From Gymnorhina tibicen (taxonomy: Eukaryota > Chordata > Aves > Passeriformes > Artamidae), in assembly GCA_013399875.1 (NCBI GenBank), contig VXAZ01004553.1:1364001-1428000 (forward strand): a stretch of DNA of 64,000 nt, read 5' to 3'. Shown one piece after another: positions 26,451 through 40,036 of the stretch; the stretch's first letter is position 1; each line of letters opens with the position of its first letter. A program made the position numbers and the translations under genes. The notes below the pieces were generated by a model. The model was given only the letters and a program-made list of their open reading frames with translations, was not told the origin of the DNA and searched no databases.

Positions 26451-29400
26451 AGGACACCTCATTCAGGTGATAATTAAGCAGAGGTTGGTTGAAGTGGACA
26501 GCAAAGATTGAAGAAAATCAGGATGTGGGGTAACAGACCAGAAGAAATTCTGATGATTGAATTTGGTCTGTATGTCTGAAGAGAACCCTTTGTGTAAGTA
26601 CTTTCAGCTAGAGATATCCTTACAATCCGAGATTCACAGAGATGAACAAGGTCACTTTACCTTGAAGTGATCCAGCATCGTGCTGAGTGAGACAAGTTCT
26701 GTAAAAGTATGAAAGAAAGAGCAACATTGTGTGGCTTTTTTGGTCTGGGACTCCAAGTAGCCTCAACCTGGTCAGGAAAAAACACTTCTTAAAGCTACAT
26801 CCCAGCCTCACTGCACAGTTTTTTGAGAAAGAAATACAGACCAAAGAAATACAAAGCATCCTGATGAGAAACACTTCTGCAAAGTCTCCTGAGTAAAGAT
26901 TAGCACTGAAGCAAAACATCTGATGAGATTAGGATGAGTGGGCATATTTTTCACTTGTGTGAGTCCTTGCACATCATTCTGAGGACCCCATTACGGATTT
27001 CCACTCATCACTGCACGAAGTGAAATGACCAAAACCATCTCTGAAGGTATGTTAAGATAAAGCACCAAAATGCAAACATGTTGAATGCACCAGAATCAAA
27101 AGATATGGTCATTTCCTGACCAGGTCTTATATCATTTTGAGGTAGGATAAATACACTGTGATCAGATGACTAATGAGCCTGGGTTGTTAGGTCATGAGAA
27201 AGAGCTATCACAGCAAAGACAATAATCAATTACAAATGTTCGTGGCAGCAATGGAGGTTGAAACAGTATCCCTTGGCAAACACAGAGAGGTCACTGCCAT
27301 CACTATAAAGGGAAGAGCTGCAAAGGAGGAGGACTGTCAGGGTAACCCACAGCTAGGTCTGAGAAAGCTGCATATGCAGTCTAGAATAATGGAAGCTAAA
27401 AATATTGTCACTTTAATAATGCAAAAGTGCCTTCTGAATTCAGCAAGCAGTTCTCAAGACAACAGGCACAGCGAGCAGTACTTTTAGTCTAGCAGCAATT
27501 AATTCAGCAGTGAGCTGCAGTGAGAAGTGACCTGCTTCACTTCACTATGAGGAAGGAAGCCTGGAGGAAGGATTTTGCCTACAGCAGTCATTCATGAGTG
27601 AGTCAGGTAGGTAAACTGAATTTAAAAGAGCTGTTCTGCTTCTAAGTCACCAAAACCTCTCTTAACACAATGGCGGGGAAAAAAAACAAACAAACACAAA
27701 AAAACTACAAAAAGGAATAAAAGAAAGACCAACATTTAAATTTAATTGGGAGACTTTCTACTGGCATCTGTGTACCTCCGAAAGTCCAGAGGACTGACAA
27801 CAGGATTTTCTTTTAGTCCATATAACCTGGAGAAATTGTCAAGCTGACGATTGTCAAGTCTTCATCATCACCTTCGTTCACCCTTCTCCTCTCCATCCCC
27901 ACTGTCCCAATTCACACGATGGGAAAAGAAAACACATCATGAGAAAAGACTCTCAGGTACAGACATAATTCCATATGTCCATAGCCTGTCATTGTAGGCT
28001 GGAAGCTGACAGTGCTCATTTGGAGAGAAGTGTAGGAATAAACACATCATCCCAGGGTAACTCCTCCTTTTAAAGCCCTGTGTGATTCTGAGGGTAGCAT
28101 GCATGTCCGGATCCATATTATCACAGTGAGGATTACAGGCAGTGATAGCTCAAACAGTCCGGATCAGGAGGGAATACCTGATAAATGCTTTCTAACCTGA
28201 TGCAAAGTGGAAGTGCGAAGAACAAACACTTGCTCTAAGGTCCCAGTGATTGGAACTGACATGCTGAAGGTTTCCTGGTGCTGCAGAATGGCCAACTACA
28301 TCAGAGGTAATTCTTGGAGCATTTCAGGAAGGAATAGGAGCTGAGAGATCAGTGTGCTGATCTCCCTCAGTAGAGATACAAACTAGGGTAATTGATGACT
28401 GCCTTAGATGAAGCTGGTGAATTACAGGTGACAAAAAGGGAAATCTAGGAAGGAAAGCCTAATGGCAACATTATGAATGAAGAAAGAGCTGCTGAATAGA
28501 TGTTTCAATGAACCTGGAGCCTACATACATCTAGAGTTATAACCCATGACAGCTGCCAGATTGCAACTGTAAAGCATCTGACTGTTGCCAGAGGGGTTAA
28601 ATGTTTTTACTAAAATTTCACGTGGCCCAGGTGCCACCATCTGAAGAAAGATTATCTAAGAGGGGAATAACAATGAGTTAGGCAGTTTACCTGGGCTGGA
28701 AATAAAGGGATATTTGAAGTAAATCCCTTTAGAGTCACTGAGATAGATATGTCCCCTTAAATACTGCCCGGGGAAGAACATACAGCTTTTACTGATTAAA
28801 AAACGGAGTTAGAGGGATCCACACTTCCAAGAACCAGACTTTGTCTCAGGGTGAAACAACTGCAAATGCAAAACTGGCTTCTAGACTGGAAGCAAGACCT
28901 GAACAGAGAACCTTCTTCAGGCATCAAATAATCCAAAACCCCGAGAGGCCCAGAATGGGACTCTGAACAGTGATGTGTCTGAAGAGCAGATTGGAATCAC
29001 CAAGGCAGAAGGGAACAGTGCTTCCAGTGTAATTTCCTCTCTTGAGGATTGATTTGTTAAGTGTCAGTGCCAAATTCTAGGAAACAATTCTTTAATGAGT
29101 CTCTTTGGAAGCCTCTTAGAACCAGGAAGTCTTGCAGTTTAATGCTAATCCAAAGAACAGAATAAACTAATAGATATTTTTCTTGAACAGGAGATTTAAT
29201 TAGGCAGCTCTGGTATTTTACCATGACGTAGTCTGGCTCTGCTGCATTGGCAGTGTGCAAGGCAGGGCAGAAGTTACACTTGAGATAACCCAGCTCTGAT
29301 AAGCCTTGGATCTGAAGAGGAGTCTGGAGTTTTAGCTAACCAATCTCAAAAGTCATGCTTCCTGTTTTTAGTTTTATGTTTTTAGAGGGTTTCTTTGGTT

Positions 29401-32400
29401 TGTGTTTTGGCTGGTTTTTTTCCAGAACAGAACTTGAATCATCACAAATTAAATATTTGTTTAGGCATAACCCTTTCCAAAAAACATAAGCTCTTACTGA
29501 GACACAATCATCCTTTAAAGTCATTCTCAAGAAAAATCGTTAAAAAAATGCAGACATTAAAAAAAACACATAAATAAAACAGAAAAATTAGATTAGATTA
29601 AAGAAAGAGGACTAAATATTACATGGCCACAAGTTAGATGGTTTTTTTCCACAGCCAAGCAGGGAGATAGGGAAAGAGCAAAGAAAAAGAAATGTCACAA
29701 GAGAAACTGAAGCCAAATTAACTAAGAAAGTTTTAGTTTTAAAAGTGATGGTAATGACAGAGCAAGAAAACCCTTAGGAAAGGCACTCTAGTAAAGATGA
29801 GATAAGCAAGTTGTCAACAGAAGAGTGAGCCCAGCCTAAGAGACTGAATCCTGTTTTTGTTCAGCAGTGAACAAAGTGACATTGCCAGTACAATTTAATA
29901 TTTATTTCCTCTTTTTACCTATGTTAGTAGTTCAAAGATCCACTGCAGTAAAATACATAACAAAACAGTATTCAGAAATTTCTTATATTTTCTGAATTTG
30001 GCTGTGGAATGTTATGGTTTGAATCATTCATTCCTACAAAGACACAGCAGCTATGTAGACAATCAGCTCGGGGAGCATCCAAGGTGCAAGCAACCAGAGT
30101 TGGGTCATGCAAAACCTGAAAAACGTTACGACAAAGAGATTTTTTTGTCTCGTTCACAGCACGAGCTGAAACCAGAACAAAAATGTAAAGGAAGGAAGTG
30201 AAAAAACTGCAAGGTTGGAATCCAGTTTGGTTTTTCTACAGCCTCATCAGTAGCAAATAATGACTATCAGAGCTGCTTCTGTTCTGCAAGTTCCTGGTGC
30301 TCATCACTCTCTTACATTTCCTTTTACTGTTCTAAAGCAAGGCATAACTACCTCCTGAGACAATTTCTTAACCAAAATCTTTCCTATAAGTGATTCAGGT
30401 TGAGGTTTTTCCAGTGTACCAGAGATATTTCTATTTAATCTCATTCAAAGTGTTCACATTTTCCAGTCAGTGCTAAAACTGGCAGCGGCAGATACGTTTT
30501 TGGGGATTTTTATTTTTAAACTCATATTTAATCCCTGAATATCATGACAAGAAACTTGGAGTTCTAGAAAAATGCATGGAAGCATTTTTCAAGGTTAAAC
30601 AATTCCACCCTATGGAAAAGGTGAGCTAGATCTTGGTTTACCATTATAAAATATAAGGGGTTTATGCCTAGGATAATATTTGCAGTGATTCTTATAGAAA
30701 GAAAATTTGAGAGTACTCTTGCAAATGCAAAAGAACAAGAGATTTAAATCTTACAGACTCAGAATTCATGTCTATCTGCTTAGTCTACAAATTCTATAGC
30801 TGGCATATTGTGATTCTTTCCTATTTAAAATACTCCTGTAATTATAGCTTTGGAGCATTACCTCCATATGCTTTTAAGCAGTAAGATGACAGACCCTGTT
30901 TCAGTGATGAGATGCTGGGACAGGGAATGTAGAGAATGCAAACATGAGCAAAATACTTGGAAGTTCCAGGCACTTGTTAAAGAAAACTGCTTCATTTCAT
31001 ACACCTCAGAATAAGCCGCTTACTAAGCAACCCAATGAGTTTATACTGGGATACAAGATTAAAAAACCCAGACAAACAAGCCTAATAGAACATCAAGATT
31101 ATCCAAGTATACCTGAATTTTTACTATAAAAAGCTTAAAAAGTAATTGCAGTCATTAATTCTTTTAAAAACTATAAAACAACCTTTGCTTATAAATGCAA
31201 GAATAAATCATTTGAAACTGTCAAAATCCTTTTAAGACTGCTTCTTTCAAAACGCCCCGTATCAAGAAGATGTAAGATTCCTATAAAATGCTGGAACACA
31301 GCATTAGAGGAGCTGCTTTTCTAAGAGGTTGTAAAAATGCCTTTTAATCTAAATGCCTGGCTAAGCACATCGGTCAACTTAACAGCATCGAAAGAACGGG
31401 TGACCAAAAACAAAGGACACGTTTGGGCTGTTGTTTCAGGGACTCAAGGTAAAGGACCACTTACTTACCTTACTTAGCTGACTACTCCAATTTTCTTTAA
31501 ATGTTTTCTTCTTCAACACAGCCTCAGGCTTTTATAAATGCCACACCTTTAATGAAACCTCCACTCTTGCTACTGCTGTGCCTGCTCACTGTCCTACATT
31601 GCTTTTGCACAGGTGGGTCGTTAAATTCAGTGACCTAAACTAAGAATTTTTTTATTCACTCTAGCACAAAAAAAGCAGAAAGGACACCTCCGGGAGAATT
31701 ACGGCTGTGAAGGGCATTTAACACTAAACTCTCACAAAAATGGGGGTATAAGATACAAATGTAACCAAATTATTATGCCAAAGCAGTACAAAGTGCCTCA
31801 TTTTGAGTCTTTGTGATTCAGTTTATCACTGTACATGAGAGAAAGGGGTCATGTTTGCGCACCATTTTTTACGTTGAGTGTTTAATTATCAAGTGTGTTC
31901 ACAAATAGCACCAATTTTTGAGGAATGAATGGCATCTTGAAGGACAGGTTTATAGTTCATAACTTCCTTGATAAATTGGATGAAGCTCTACATTAAAAAA
32001 GAATAAAAACACACAGACTGGGAAGATTCATCCTGAACACAAGGCACTCCAAAGCTGTGCCACTCTACAGCATGCCAAAGGATTGCTCTATCCAAATTTT
32101 ATATGATTTTTCTCTGACGGTCTAGATTGTACTCCTGTGTACAATTCTGAGGAATATAAGACTGCAGTCTCAACTTGACTGCAGAAAAAGCAAAGCCGGA
32201 AGAAGATGGCCTACAATGAAAATATGAAAATTTGAATAAGGAACAGGTAGAGAGTGTGTGGAATTGGAGGGAGAATGAAGAAAACTTCTGAATACCTGCC
32301 TCATAAGGTATCAAGAAAATTCTTAATTTAGGAAGACAGCCTCATAAGAGAGCAATTTAACCACTATTAGTGAAGACTCAGTTTGGATGTCAGTAAAAGA

Positions 32401-33329
32401 TCTACTAAGTTCTCCTTCAATTTTCTATTAAATATCATGTATTGAAGTGTTTAAACTTGGAGGGATGAATTTGTAATTCTTGTTGACCACTTCAGAACAG
32501 ATTGACAAAACATCCACCAAAATTTTTCTTGGAATATTTATCCTTCTTCAGAGAACAAGGAAGATAGATGAGATGAGGTTCAGCTCTACGTGTCTAATAT
32601 TCTACATTATTTATCAGACCGAATCTATTACAGTGCATGCATATGTTGATTAAAATGGCCTAGATAGACACTCTTCTGTAGTCAGTCAGTGGTGATTGCT
32701 GCCCTCGGGTTTAATTTGCCTTGGAAACAATTTGCAGACTGTTGCTAAACATTACAAAAGAGAAAGATCAGCAGTCTGCATGACAAGAGCTGGGAATGGT
32801 TTGTGTAAAGAGGCCAATGGGACAGATACCCAAAGCTTTCTCAGGGCCTCACTGCTCTCCTGAGTTGTACAATTACCACTGGCACAAGTAAGAGCCCTAC
32901 CACTACATCCCCAAATTTCTACGGCTGAATTTGACATCTTGGATTCCCCAGCCATATATAATTTAGCTATTTAACATGTGTTTGTGGGAGACAAAGTGAT
33001 TTTTTTTAAGGCTGAATTGTGTCCTGTGTGTACTACAAGGACAAAAAAAGAAGGAGGCTTGGCTGCATTAAGTAAACAAACAACAGTAAAATCAGATTTT
33101 AAAGTCTGAGTTGCCTCAGAGGAGAACAGATTTAGAATGGTGGAGTCCAAACTACACTTCTCTAAAGGTCTCAAGTATAGAGGTAACCAAAAAGGGTACA
33201 GAAAAAAATACCTGTCCAACCAAGAATTTTAACAGCTGTGCTATTTACAGGATCATGACCCTGCAACTTGATGATTAATGACGATTGACTGTACCTGGTG
33301 ACCTGCAGAGTCACATCAGAGTAAATGAG

Positions 33330-33640
33330 CCATGAGGAGGTTACAGCAGCTGCCTACTGCACGTCCAAGTGGGCTGCAGCACTCCCCCAGCTCCAGCTGG
33401 ACTGTGACCCCTGAAAGCAGTGCTTTTCCAGCCCAAGTGTACCACACCCGTGTCAAAACCTCGCTGTTAGCCCTTCTTTCCCACCTGGCTACTCCAGCAC
33501 GTGCTCCTCTGCAGTCCGTCGAGGCACTGCCCCTGTGGTCAGTCTGACACTCCAGAGCTGTGCAGAGCAGCAGCCACGGCTCCAGCAGGGTCTGGCCCTG
33601 AGCACAGCGAGCAGTCAGGTTTTCTCTCCATGAAAGGTGT
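33330..33640. other. GC-rich patch of unknown nature in SPON1 intron 2
   Basis: This stretch is clearly richer in G+C, with scattered CpG, than the surrounding intron. Open frames cross it on both strands (up to 123 codons on the minus strand), as expected from GC-rich DNA with few stops. No protein family, splice-site pair or transposon end was recognised. It may be a decayed mobile element or a regulatory block. Confidence 0.35.
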
Positions 33641-35793
33641 TGTAACTCACACTTCACAGCTTGAAAGTGGCACCCAGAGGCTTGCAAATCAAAAGTTTTA
33701 TGGTCTCTAAGTCGTGGAAGGAAAGTCTTATTTGGTCAGCTTCTGTTTCATTCTATCCTGGTTATACTGGAAAGTTTTCTAACGTGAACGAAGCACTTGC
33801 TTCATGCAGTGCTTTGTTTTGACTACTATCTGAGCAGTAGGATGTCTCCTCACGGAGGCAGAGGCTTATGCCTGTAGTCCAAAAGCAGCATTTAGTCTCT
33901 TGCCATTATTAAGGAATTTCCCTGAGTTCTGTTCCACTGCCTAACTCGTTGAATGACATATGCTCCATCTGAACGCAGGGAAAACAGAATGGCGAGTGGC
34001 ATTCAAGTTTCTGTACACACAGCTTTTCCTTACTCTGCACAGCTGTTCAGCCACCCCTAGCATCTTCACTTTCTAACAAAAACACAGTGCAAACCCTTGA
34101 AACAAACATCTTTTTTCTTCTAGTTGCTACCATCCAGCCGTGATACAAGGGACATCTGTATTTACCACTGCAAGCATTCTTTGAATACTTATATGAGAAT
34201 CTTACATCTGTATCCACAGAGGCAGAACAGGCAGACACCATCTGAATAAACTTCATTTAATTGTGCTAACGTGGGATGAGCATGGTGAGTACTGCTTGTG
34301 CCACAGATATAAAAATTTAGTTATAGATAAACTTTGGAACTCCCACCTGCCAATTAGAACACTGAGTTCAGATTGCAATCCATATAATGCAGCTAATTAA
34401 ACAATCTTCCCTCAGCTGAGTTCCACTGGGCTTTTTTTTCCCATCTATATAGCATTTCCATTTGCTTCCCACTCTGCCAACTTCAAAATGCCTCTGTACT
34501 TCAGCAAAGCTTAGTGAGTTTCTCACTGTGAATTAGACATAAAGAAAAAACTCAGGCCAAATTTTTCTCATTAGCCACAGCCATAGAGATATTAACAACT
34601 GAAATGAAGAAATTAATGGTGACAAGCTTCTTTTAAAATAGATGAAGCATCACTATTTCTACTTCTTAGTAGTAGTTGATCCTTCAATACTAGCTTATTC
34701 TTTAAAACCCCAACCTTATTAGAAAGTCCATATTAAAAAGATTCCTCCCAAATGGGAATTTGTTTCATTTTAAGGAAGATGGAGTTATTCCAACCTCAAA
34801 GAAGTTCTCACTTATTCTAGATTTTCTTACAAAATATATGATAACCTGACAGAGGCCTCTAAGCAAACTCAGCAGGAAAACTGGGCAATTACCTATTGAG
34901 TTTGCACATCATATTTGCTATGTACAAAAATATAGAAGAAATATAGGAAGAGATGTTCATTTAGCTCTCCTTGCAGATCACCAAAATTGGAACTTTTGAG
35001 TATTTCCTTTGAAAAGCTTGAAACCTAAGGCAAATGAAATCTTCCACCTAGAAGTCATTATTAAAATTACTATCGATATTATTATACATCCTGTAAATTA
35101 TAATCAATATAATTCAATATTTCTAGGCCTGGAAAGTCAAACAGCAAACAATACCTCATGTGAGAATCAAAGCTACCTACATGATTTCTACCTTCTTTCA
35201 TAAATATGATATATATTCTCAATTTCTAGAATTCCCTACATGAAGTAGCTGAAAATACCCATTTGTGAATCATCGCTCTGGATTCTAATCCTTTTAATAA
35301 TAAACATTTCATCTCACTGAATGTGTTCATTAAGTAAAGTACTACTGAGCATAAATAAAACAGCAGAATCTAATTTATGAATGATAAAACCGTCATTACA
35401 GCCGTAGTAAACACTTCTCAGAGTCATATTCTACATCTCAGTGGACAAAAATATCAAGGCAAAGACACAAAAAACCCAAAATGTGAATAGAACAATTTTG
35501 ATATTTGCTTTGGATAAAAAGTTCAGGTGTCCTTGGCTCTGGTTCAAATAACTGATGCTCACTTTTAACTTAAGAGTGTGGGAAGGCAAGCTGAAGTCCA
35601 GGAACAGGAGCCTTGATCCCTTGAGCATGCATGGGATATAAAACCTGCTATGTTGTCCTCATGTCAGCATCCACAAACATTTATGCTTACTTGGACATGG
35701 TCTGCTTTCTGCTGTGCATATAAAATCTCCCTGTGAGCCAGGCAAGCAGTAAGGAAGACTCCAAGGGGCGTAGGTCAGGGGAAGTTCTCTCAC

Positions 35794-35900
35794 CTGGAAA
35801 GATCCTGCGTGGTCCTCCTCTTTGTCACCTTCTTTTCCTTCCTTGAGGGCGATCAGTGTGAACCCTCGAAAGTAGGCAGGAGTGGCAGCAGAAAGCGTCA
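35794..35900 (-). CDS. SPON1: SPON1 coding exon 2: reelin-like domain, middle
   Basis: This 107-nt exon starts after a pyrimidine-rich acceptor (CACGTCTCAG|TG) in the phase left by exon 1. It encodes the end of a valine plus 35 residues, about residues 75-110 of the precursor. It reads TLSAATPAYFRGFTLIALKE and then a charged stretch GDKEEDHAGSFQ. The core YFRGFTLIAL and the motif EGDKEEDHAG are hallmarks of the F-spondin reelin-like domain, a beta-sandwich implicated in matrix and heparin binding. The exon ends at CAG|GTGAGAG in phase 0. No frameshift or stop interrupts it. Substitutions relative to the mammalian protein, as I recall it, are conservative. It is separated from exon 1 by 6.7 kb and from exon 3 by 27.3 kb. 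Confidence 0.96.
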
Positions 35901-36182
35901 CTGAGACGTGATGAACAGAGAAATAACAAACACATAGCATTAATTGTGAAATCAGCCACTTACACGTAATTTCACAGTTTGAAAGGTGTGTGTTCCGAGC
36001 TGGCATTAACCAAAGCTAGAGCACTGACACCAGGGAGCCAAGCCAGCCAGAATACAAAATGTTCAGTCCAAGTTTCCACATAAACTGACAAACACTGGCA
36101 TGAAATACCTCAGCTTTTTTATTTTACCCCCACTTTTTTTTTAAAGCAGATTGATAATCTGCTCTGATCTACAGGAGGGTTG

Positions 36183-36277
36183 TTTTGCTGGGGGGTGGGG
36201 ACACACGTGTTAGGAGGTTTACTTCTTTGTGGGGCTTTTTTTTTGTGACAGTTTTTTGTTTGGTTGGGGGGGTTGGT
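36183..36277. repeat. G- and T-rich low-complexity stretch
   Basis: G-runs (GGGGGGTGGGG, GTTGGGGGGGTTGG) alternate with T-runs. It lies in intron 1, 5' on the + strand of the CR1 fragment. Confidence 0.6.
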
Positions 36278-36782
36278 AATGTGAGGGAGCACCTCCTAAA
36301 TATTTAAATTCAGCTTTTGTCCTGCTTTCAGCACAAAAAATGTATTTTAGTACACAGAAAGTCTCTCTGTCTGTAATGCCACATGACCACATTGCCTGCT
36401 CCAGCTCAGCTACTCTCAACACAGCACTCCAGCTTCTGGAAGTGGGGGAATTTCAAAATATCCTTCCTCCGCTTCATCCTCAGGGCAAAACAGGACACAA
36501 GGTTAAACTCATGGCTGAGGCTGGCCTCTAAAGGTCGTGCTGCCAGCTCTGATTGCCAAACCAGTCCCACACACCAGCAAACACCCTTCTTCACACACCT
36601 GTCCTGACCAGGAAGGCAGCACTGGATCCACCAGCAGAGAACAGATAATGACTGACTAATCTGATTTTACTATGCTCAACATCAGGATTAAATCCCTGAT
36701 TTTATGCCAGTGCAAGATAGCTTTGTGTGATCTTTCTGTTTGCCATCAGCAGCACTCAAGCACCACCCAGCAACACCTGAGT

Positions 36783-36930
36783 TCACAGAATCATAGGATA
36801 TTCTGGTTTGGAAGGAACCCACAAGGATCATCAAGTCCAGCTCTTACGTGAATGGCCCCTAGAAGGACTGAACCCACTCTTTTAACACCAGGCTCTAATC
36901 AACTGAAATAATCTCAGGGTCATCAGCTGA
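36783..36930 (-). mobile_element. CR1 LINE 3' fragment
   Basis: On the + strand it begins TCACAGAATCATAGGATATT, then TTTGGAAGGAACCCACAAGG and ATCATCAAGTCCAGCTCTTA. This is the reverse complement of the avian CR1 3' end. The distal part decays after about 36900, so the right limit is approximate. Confidence 0.9.
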
Positions 36931-38309
36931 AGGTCTTTTGAACACTATCAGAAAAAATAAGGCAGAGCTTTGAGGCAAGACTTTTAAAATTGCCAAACTC
37001 TCTTCAACAACTTATAGGAATCCTTTCCTGAAACAGGGGTAAATTTTAGGACAAAAAAATTATTCTCGAATTAGACTAAAAGAGACAGAAAATGGAACTC
37101 TTACTGCTTTAAAGTAGGTTTTACTTTAAGCATAATGCAGACAGCGTCGCTTGTAGGACTTTATTGTCACACTCTCCAACCCTGACGGGCACAATAAAAA
37201 CTGAAGACCACCCACAGTTTTCAGAGCAAACTGGAACTACAAGGGCTGCTCCATGGAAGAGTATCCACAAGAGACTCCCTCTCTCACAAACAGGCCGTGA
37301 GGGGTTGAATCACATTGCTAAAAATTACAGATTGCCCTTAAAAGATAGAGATTTCAAAATATGCCCCAGAGTTCATTTGGAACATGTGGAGAGCTCTTTG
37401 ATCTGGAAATGTAGTAGTAGAAAAATATAAAATAGGCTATTTGAAAATTTCTAGCATTATGCAGCTGTATTTGGGTCTAAAACTCATGGTGTTTGTACAA
37501 ATACCTAACTTTTCTGACTAGATGTGGAAAAAAAAAAAGGATTGGAAAGATTTATTTCAATTTTCAACCTTTTGTGTAAGTGCCATGCTTTGACCTATAA
37601 ACCTGCAAACACCTGTACAAATCTGGGGTAGTGAGTGTCATAATAGCAAGTTCCTCAACTCTCAAGATTTTCAACACCCTTGTCATTCCATGGAACCTTA
37701 TTATGTGGTTAAATGTCACAATTTTCGGGGAAAAAGAAGATTTCACATATTATATACCAAAATGGGATAGCAGCATAATGCCATTAAAATTTCTGCTTAC
37801 TTTACAAAGTATTGCTCCAATTCATTAATTCATTTTCTGCCCAGTAATTAGTATGATTAGTCCAATTTTGCAAACTTCTGCAGCTCTGTCTAAATGAAAA
37901 CCCACAGGCAGACTCTCAGTGGCAATAACAGAAGAGCACACTGCTGAACTCAACAGAGATGAACACATTACTCCTGCTTGAACACTGATTCTTAGAAATT
38001 AACTGCCATAAGAGTCTTTTACATGCAACAATTTTTTCCATATCATATGCAATTAAAGACTCTGAATCACTGTGAGTAAAAGGTTACGCCAGAAATACTT
38101 AAATATGTATGCAAGCAAACAGAGAATCCAGCTGTGAATTGACTCAACAGTTTTCGTTTTCGTCACAAAGTTACAGATCAAACCAAACAGTTTTCAAAAT
38201 TCTAAACACCTACCCATAAAACAGAGGAGATCTGAAATGCTACAGAAGCATCAGAAAAAAAAGCAAAAGGAAGGTAATTCCAAAGCCTGACTCATAGTTT
38301 TTGAACGCG

Positions 38310-38880
38310 TGGGGTTAGCGATGCTCCTGCTGTGGTTGCAGTCATTTTAACCCCGAATAAATCCACGCTTCCTCCAAGAGGAGCGGTGCTGTCCTCCCCC
38401 AGCCTCGCTGCTCGCTCAGCAGCCGCATGCAGGCAGCTGTGCTCTCAGCTGGGCTCGGGAACACATCCAGCCGGGAAGTAAAACAAACCAACCCCAGCCG
38501 GAGAGTTCAGCTGGGTCCATCCCTGCTCAGCGGCGGGGACGCACGGGCGCAGAGAGCGGCCAGGCGGGCAGGGACCGGCCCGAGCAGGGCAGGCCCGTGG
38601 GGCTTCAGCGTCTGTGCGACCTCAGCTCGGCGATACCGAGCGGGATGTGTGCTCTGGCAGCCCCGAGCTAGGCCGGGACGCTGGGAACACCTGAGCTGGG
38701 GAGGTTTCTGTCGGTGCTCGGAGCTATCCGTGTGCTGAGCCGACACCACAGCACCGGGGTTTATCCCGAGCGCTCCCAAACGCAGAGCTCGTTCTGGGGG
38801 TGGTTCTGGAGTCACTGGCTCCGGGCTGGGTGCTCCAGCACGGCAGAGGCTCGCACTGCACGGGCAGCACTGGGAAGCTG
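38310..38880. promoter_or_regulatory. Intragenic CpG-rich island in SPON1 intron 1
   Basis: About 570 bases with many CpG dinucleotides and high G+C, densest at 38520-38780, stand out in an AT-rich intron about 4 kb downstream of SPON1 exon 1. It could be an alternative SPON1 promoter, the start of an unannotated transcript, an enhancer CpG island, or a GC-rich repeat relic. Frames of 100-159 codons cross it on both strands, which is expected in GC-rich DNA; none resembles a known protein or has a convincing donor site. Confidence 0.5.
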
Positions 38881-39595
38881 TCAGACCACATCTGGTTTTC
38901 ACAAGAGAGCGGCTCTTTGTTGCACAAGAGCTGAGAGTTGTTGGGCTAAACTCTGCCATTTTAAACAACAGCTGAGTCCTGCTCACGCCGCGTTCACACT
39001 AATTAACCTTCACTGAGCAATATGAACTTCCTGCACAGGTCGGTTAAATCTCGGAGTTAAGGAATTCACTTTAAAGGGAAGATTACATATCAGCAGTTAC
39101 TTTTGTCTGCTTCCATCCCTCCGGCAAACCTCTAATTACTTTACAAGTTGCACTTTGGCACACACCTTCAACATACTCCTCTTTCCGCAGTGTCCCAAGT
39201 TAAAGGTGGGGTGATCAAAGCAGCTTCTCCTTTGGTTTCAGGCAGGAAATCTGACTTTTCTCATCCTACACAACTGCATATCCTGTGCTGTACATTGCAC
39301 GAGTAGCAACAAATACATGTTCCAAATTTTATCCATAATTTGTGAAATGTGGGAATGGCTAATATAGTTACAGAATGAGTGCTTGTTTGCAAAGTGTTTG
39401 CACGTTGAGGGGAGAAGAAAGAAATGGAAAGGAAAAGACTCAACGTTCCTTAGAAGTCTCCAAACCAATGCAATGGAGCGCAACACCTTTAATGAGCCTT
39501 TCCTCAAAAACTGAGAAAGTGAACTGACCTACAAGTGAAAATTCCATTAAAACCAGTGTGAAGTCACCCCAAGACAACCAGAAACAACATCCACA

Positions 39596-39656
39596 TCAAA
39601 GGTACATGTAAGGATTATAACTAGGTACATGTCAAAGGTACATGTAAGGATTATAA
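39596..39656. repeat. Direct repeat of 25 bases, period 36
   Basis: Two identical 25-base copies (TCAAAGGTACATGTAAGG...) occupy 39596-39620 and 39632-39656. The 11-base spacer itself repeats GGTACATG. This looks like a recent local duplication. Confidence 0.9.
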
Positions 39657-40036
39657 TCCTCCTTTTCTTCTTCAGAATAATAATTTCATTATATCACAAC
39701 AGCAAGTATGTCTGCTGCTTGTTGTTAGCATCTGAAGTGGACATACTACTGCCTTTTTGTGGAAGCAATTTTATTTACATTTTAATAGCATGAAACCTCA
39801 TTTTTTCATGGAAATCTCATGCACTCGTTAATCTAACTCTACAATCAATAAAGCCAGGACTGAGTATTTTCAAGGATCATTACCCTGTAGCACCATCCAA
39901 ACTTAAGGCTCATTTGTGCCTTTGAATGCAATGAGTACTCTGACCTTCAGTCAGAGGAATCAAGAGCAGCTCCACTAAGGTTGAAGGTAACCAGCAGAGA
40001 GGGGAGGACCTTGACCATGGGATGGTGTGCGCACAA

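Larger units (their letters stand above)
8473..35793 (-). other. SPON1: SPON1 intron 2 (27.3 kb)
   Basis: This intron runs from donor GTGAGAG next to exon 2 to acceptor TTTCCCTAG next to exon 3. It is AT-rich with no convincing exon on either strand. Recognised contents are a CA-rich run (9281-9307), a telomere-like array (12929-13027), a CA microsatellite (17597-17615), two CR1 3' ends (21248-21317 and 21327-21517), a poly(A) run (24563-24590), another poly(A) run (25556-25571), a CR1 fragment (26301-26450) and a GC-rich patch (33330-33640). Between about 26500 and 29100 the base composition is more even and several small frames occur, but I recognise no family there. Longer open frames elsewhere look like chance. 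Confidence 0.85.

Noticed and set aside
33316..33687. 123-codon minus-strand frame
   Set aside because: It has no family resemblance. Overlapping open frames on both strands indicate a stop-poor GC-rich patch rather than a gene.
38507..38986. 159-codon minus-strand frame over the intronic CpG island
   Set aside because: It starts at GTG, has a Pro/Arg/Ala-rich composition typical of GC-rich non-coding DNA, and has no convincing donor site. It was kept only as a CpG island.
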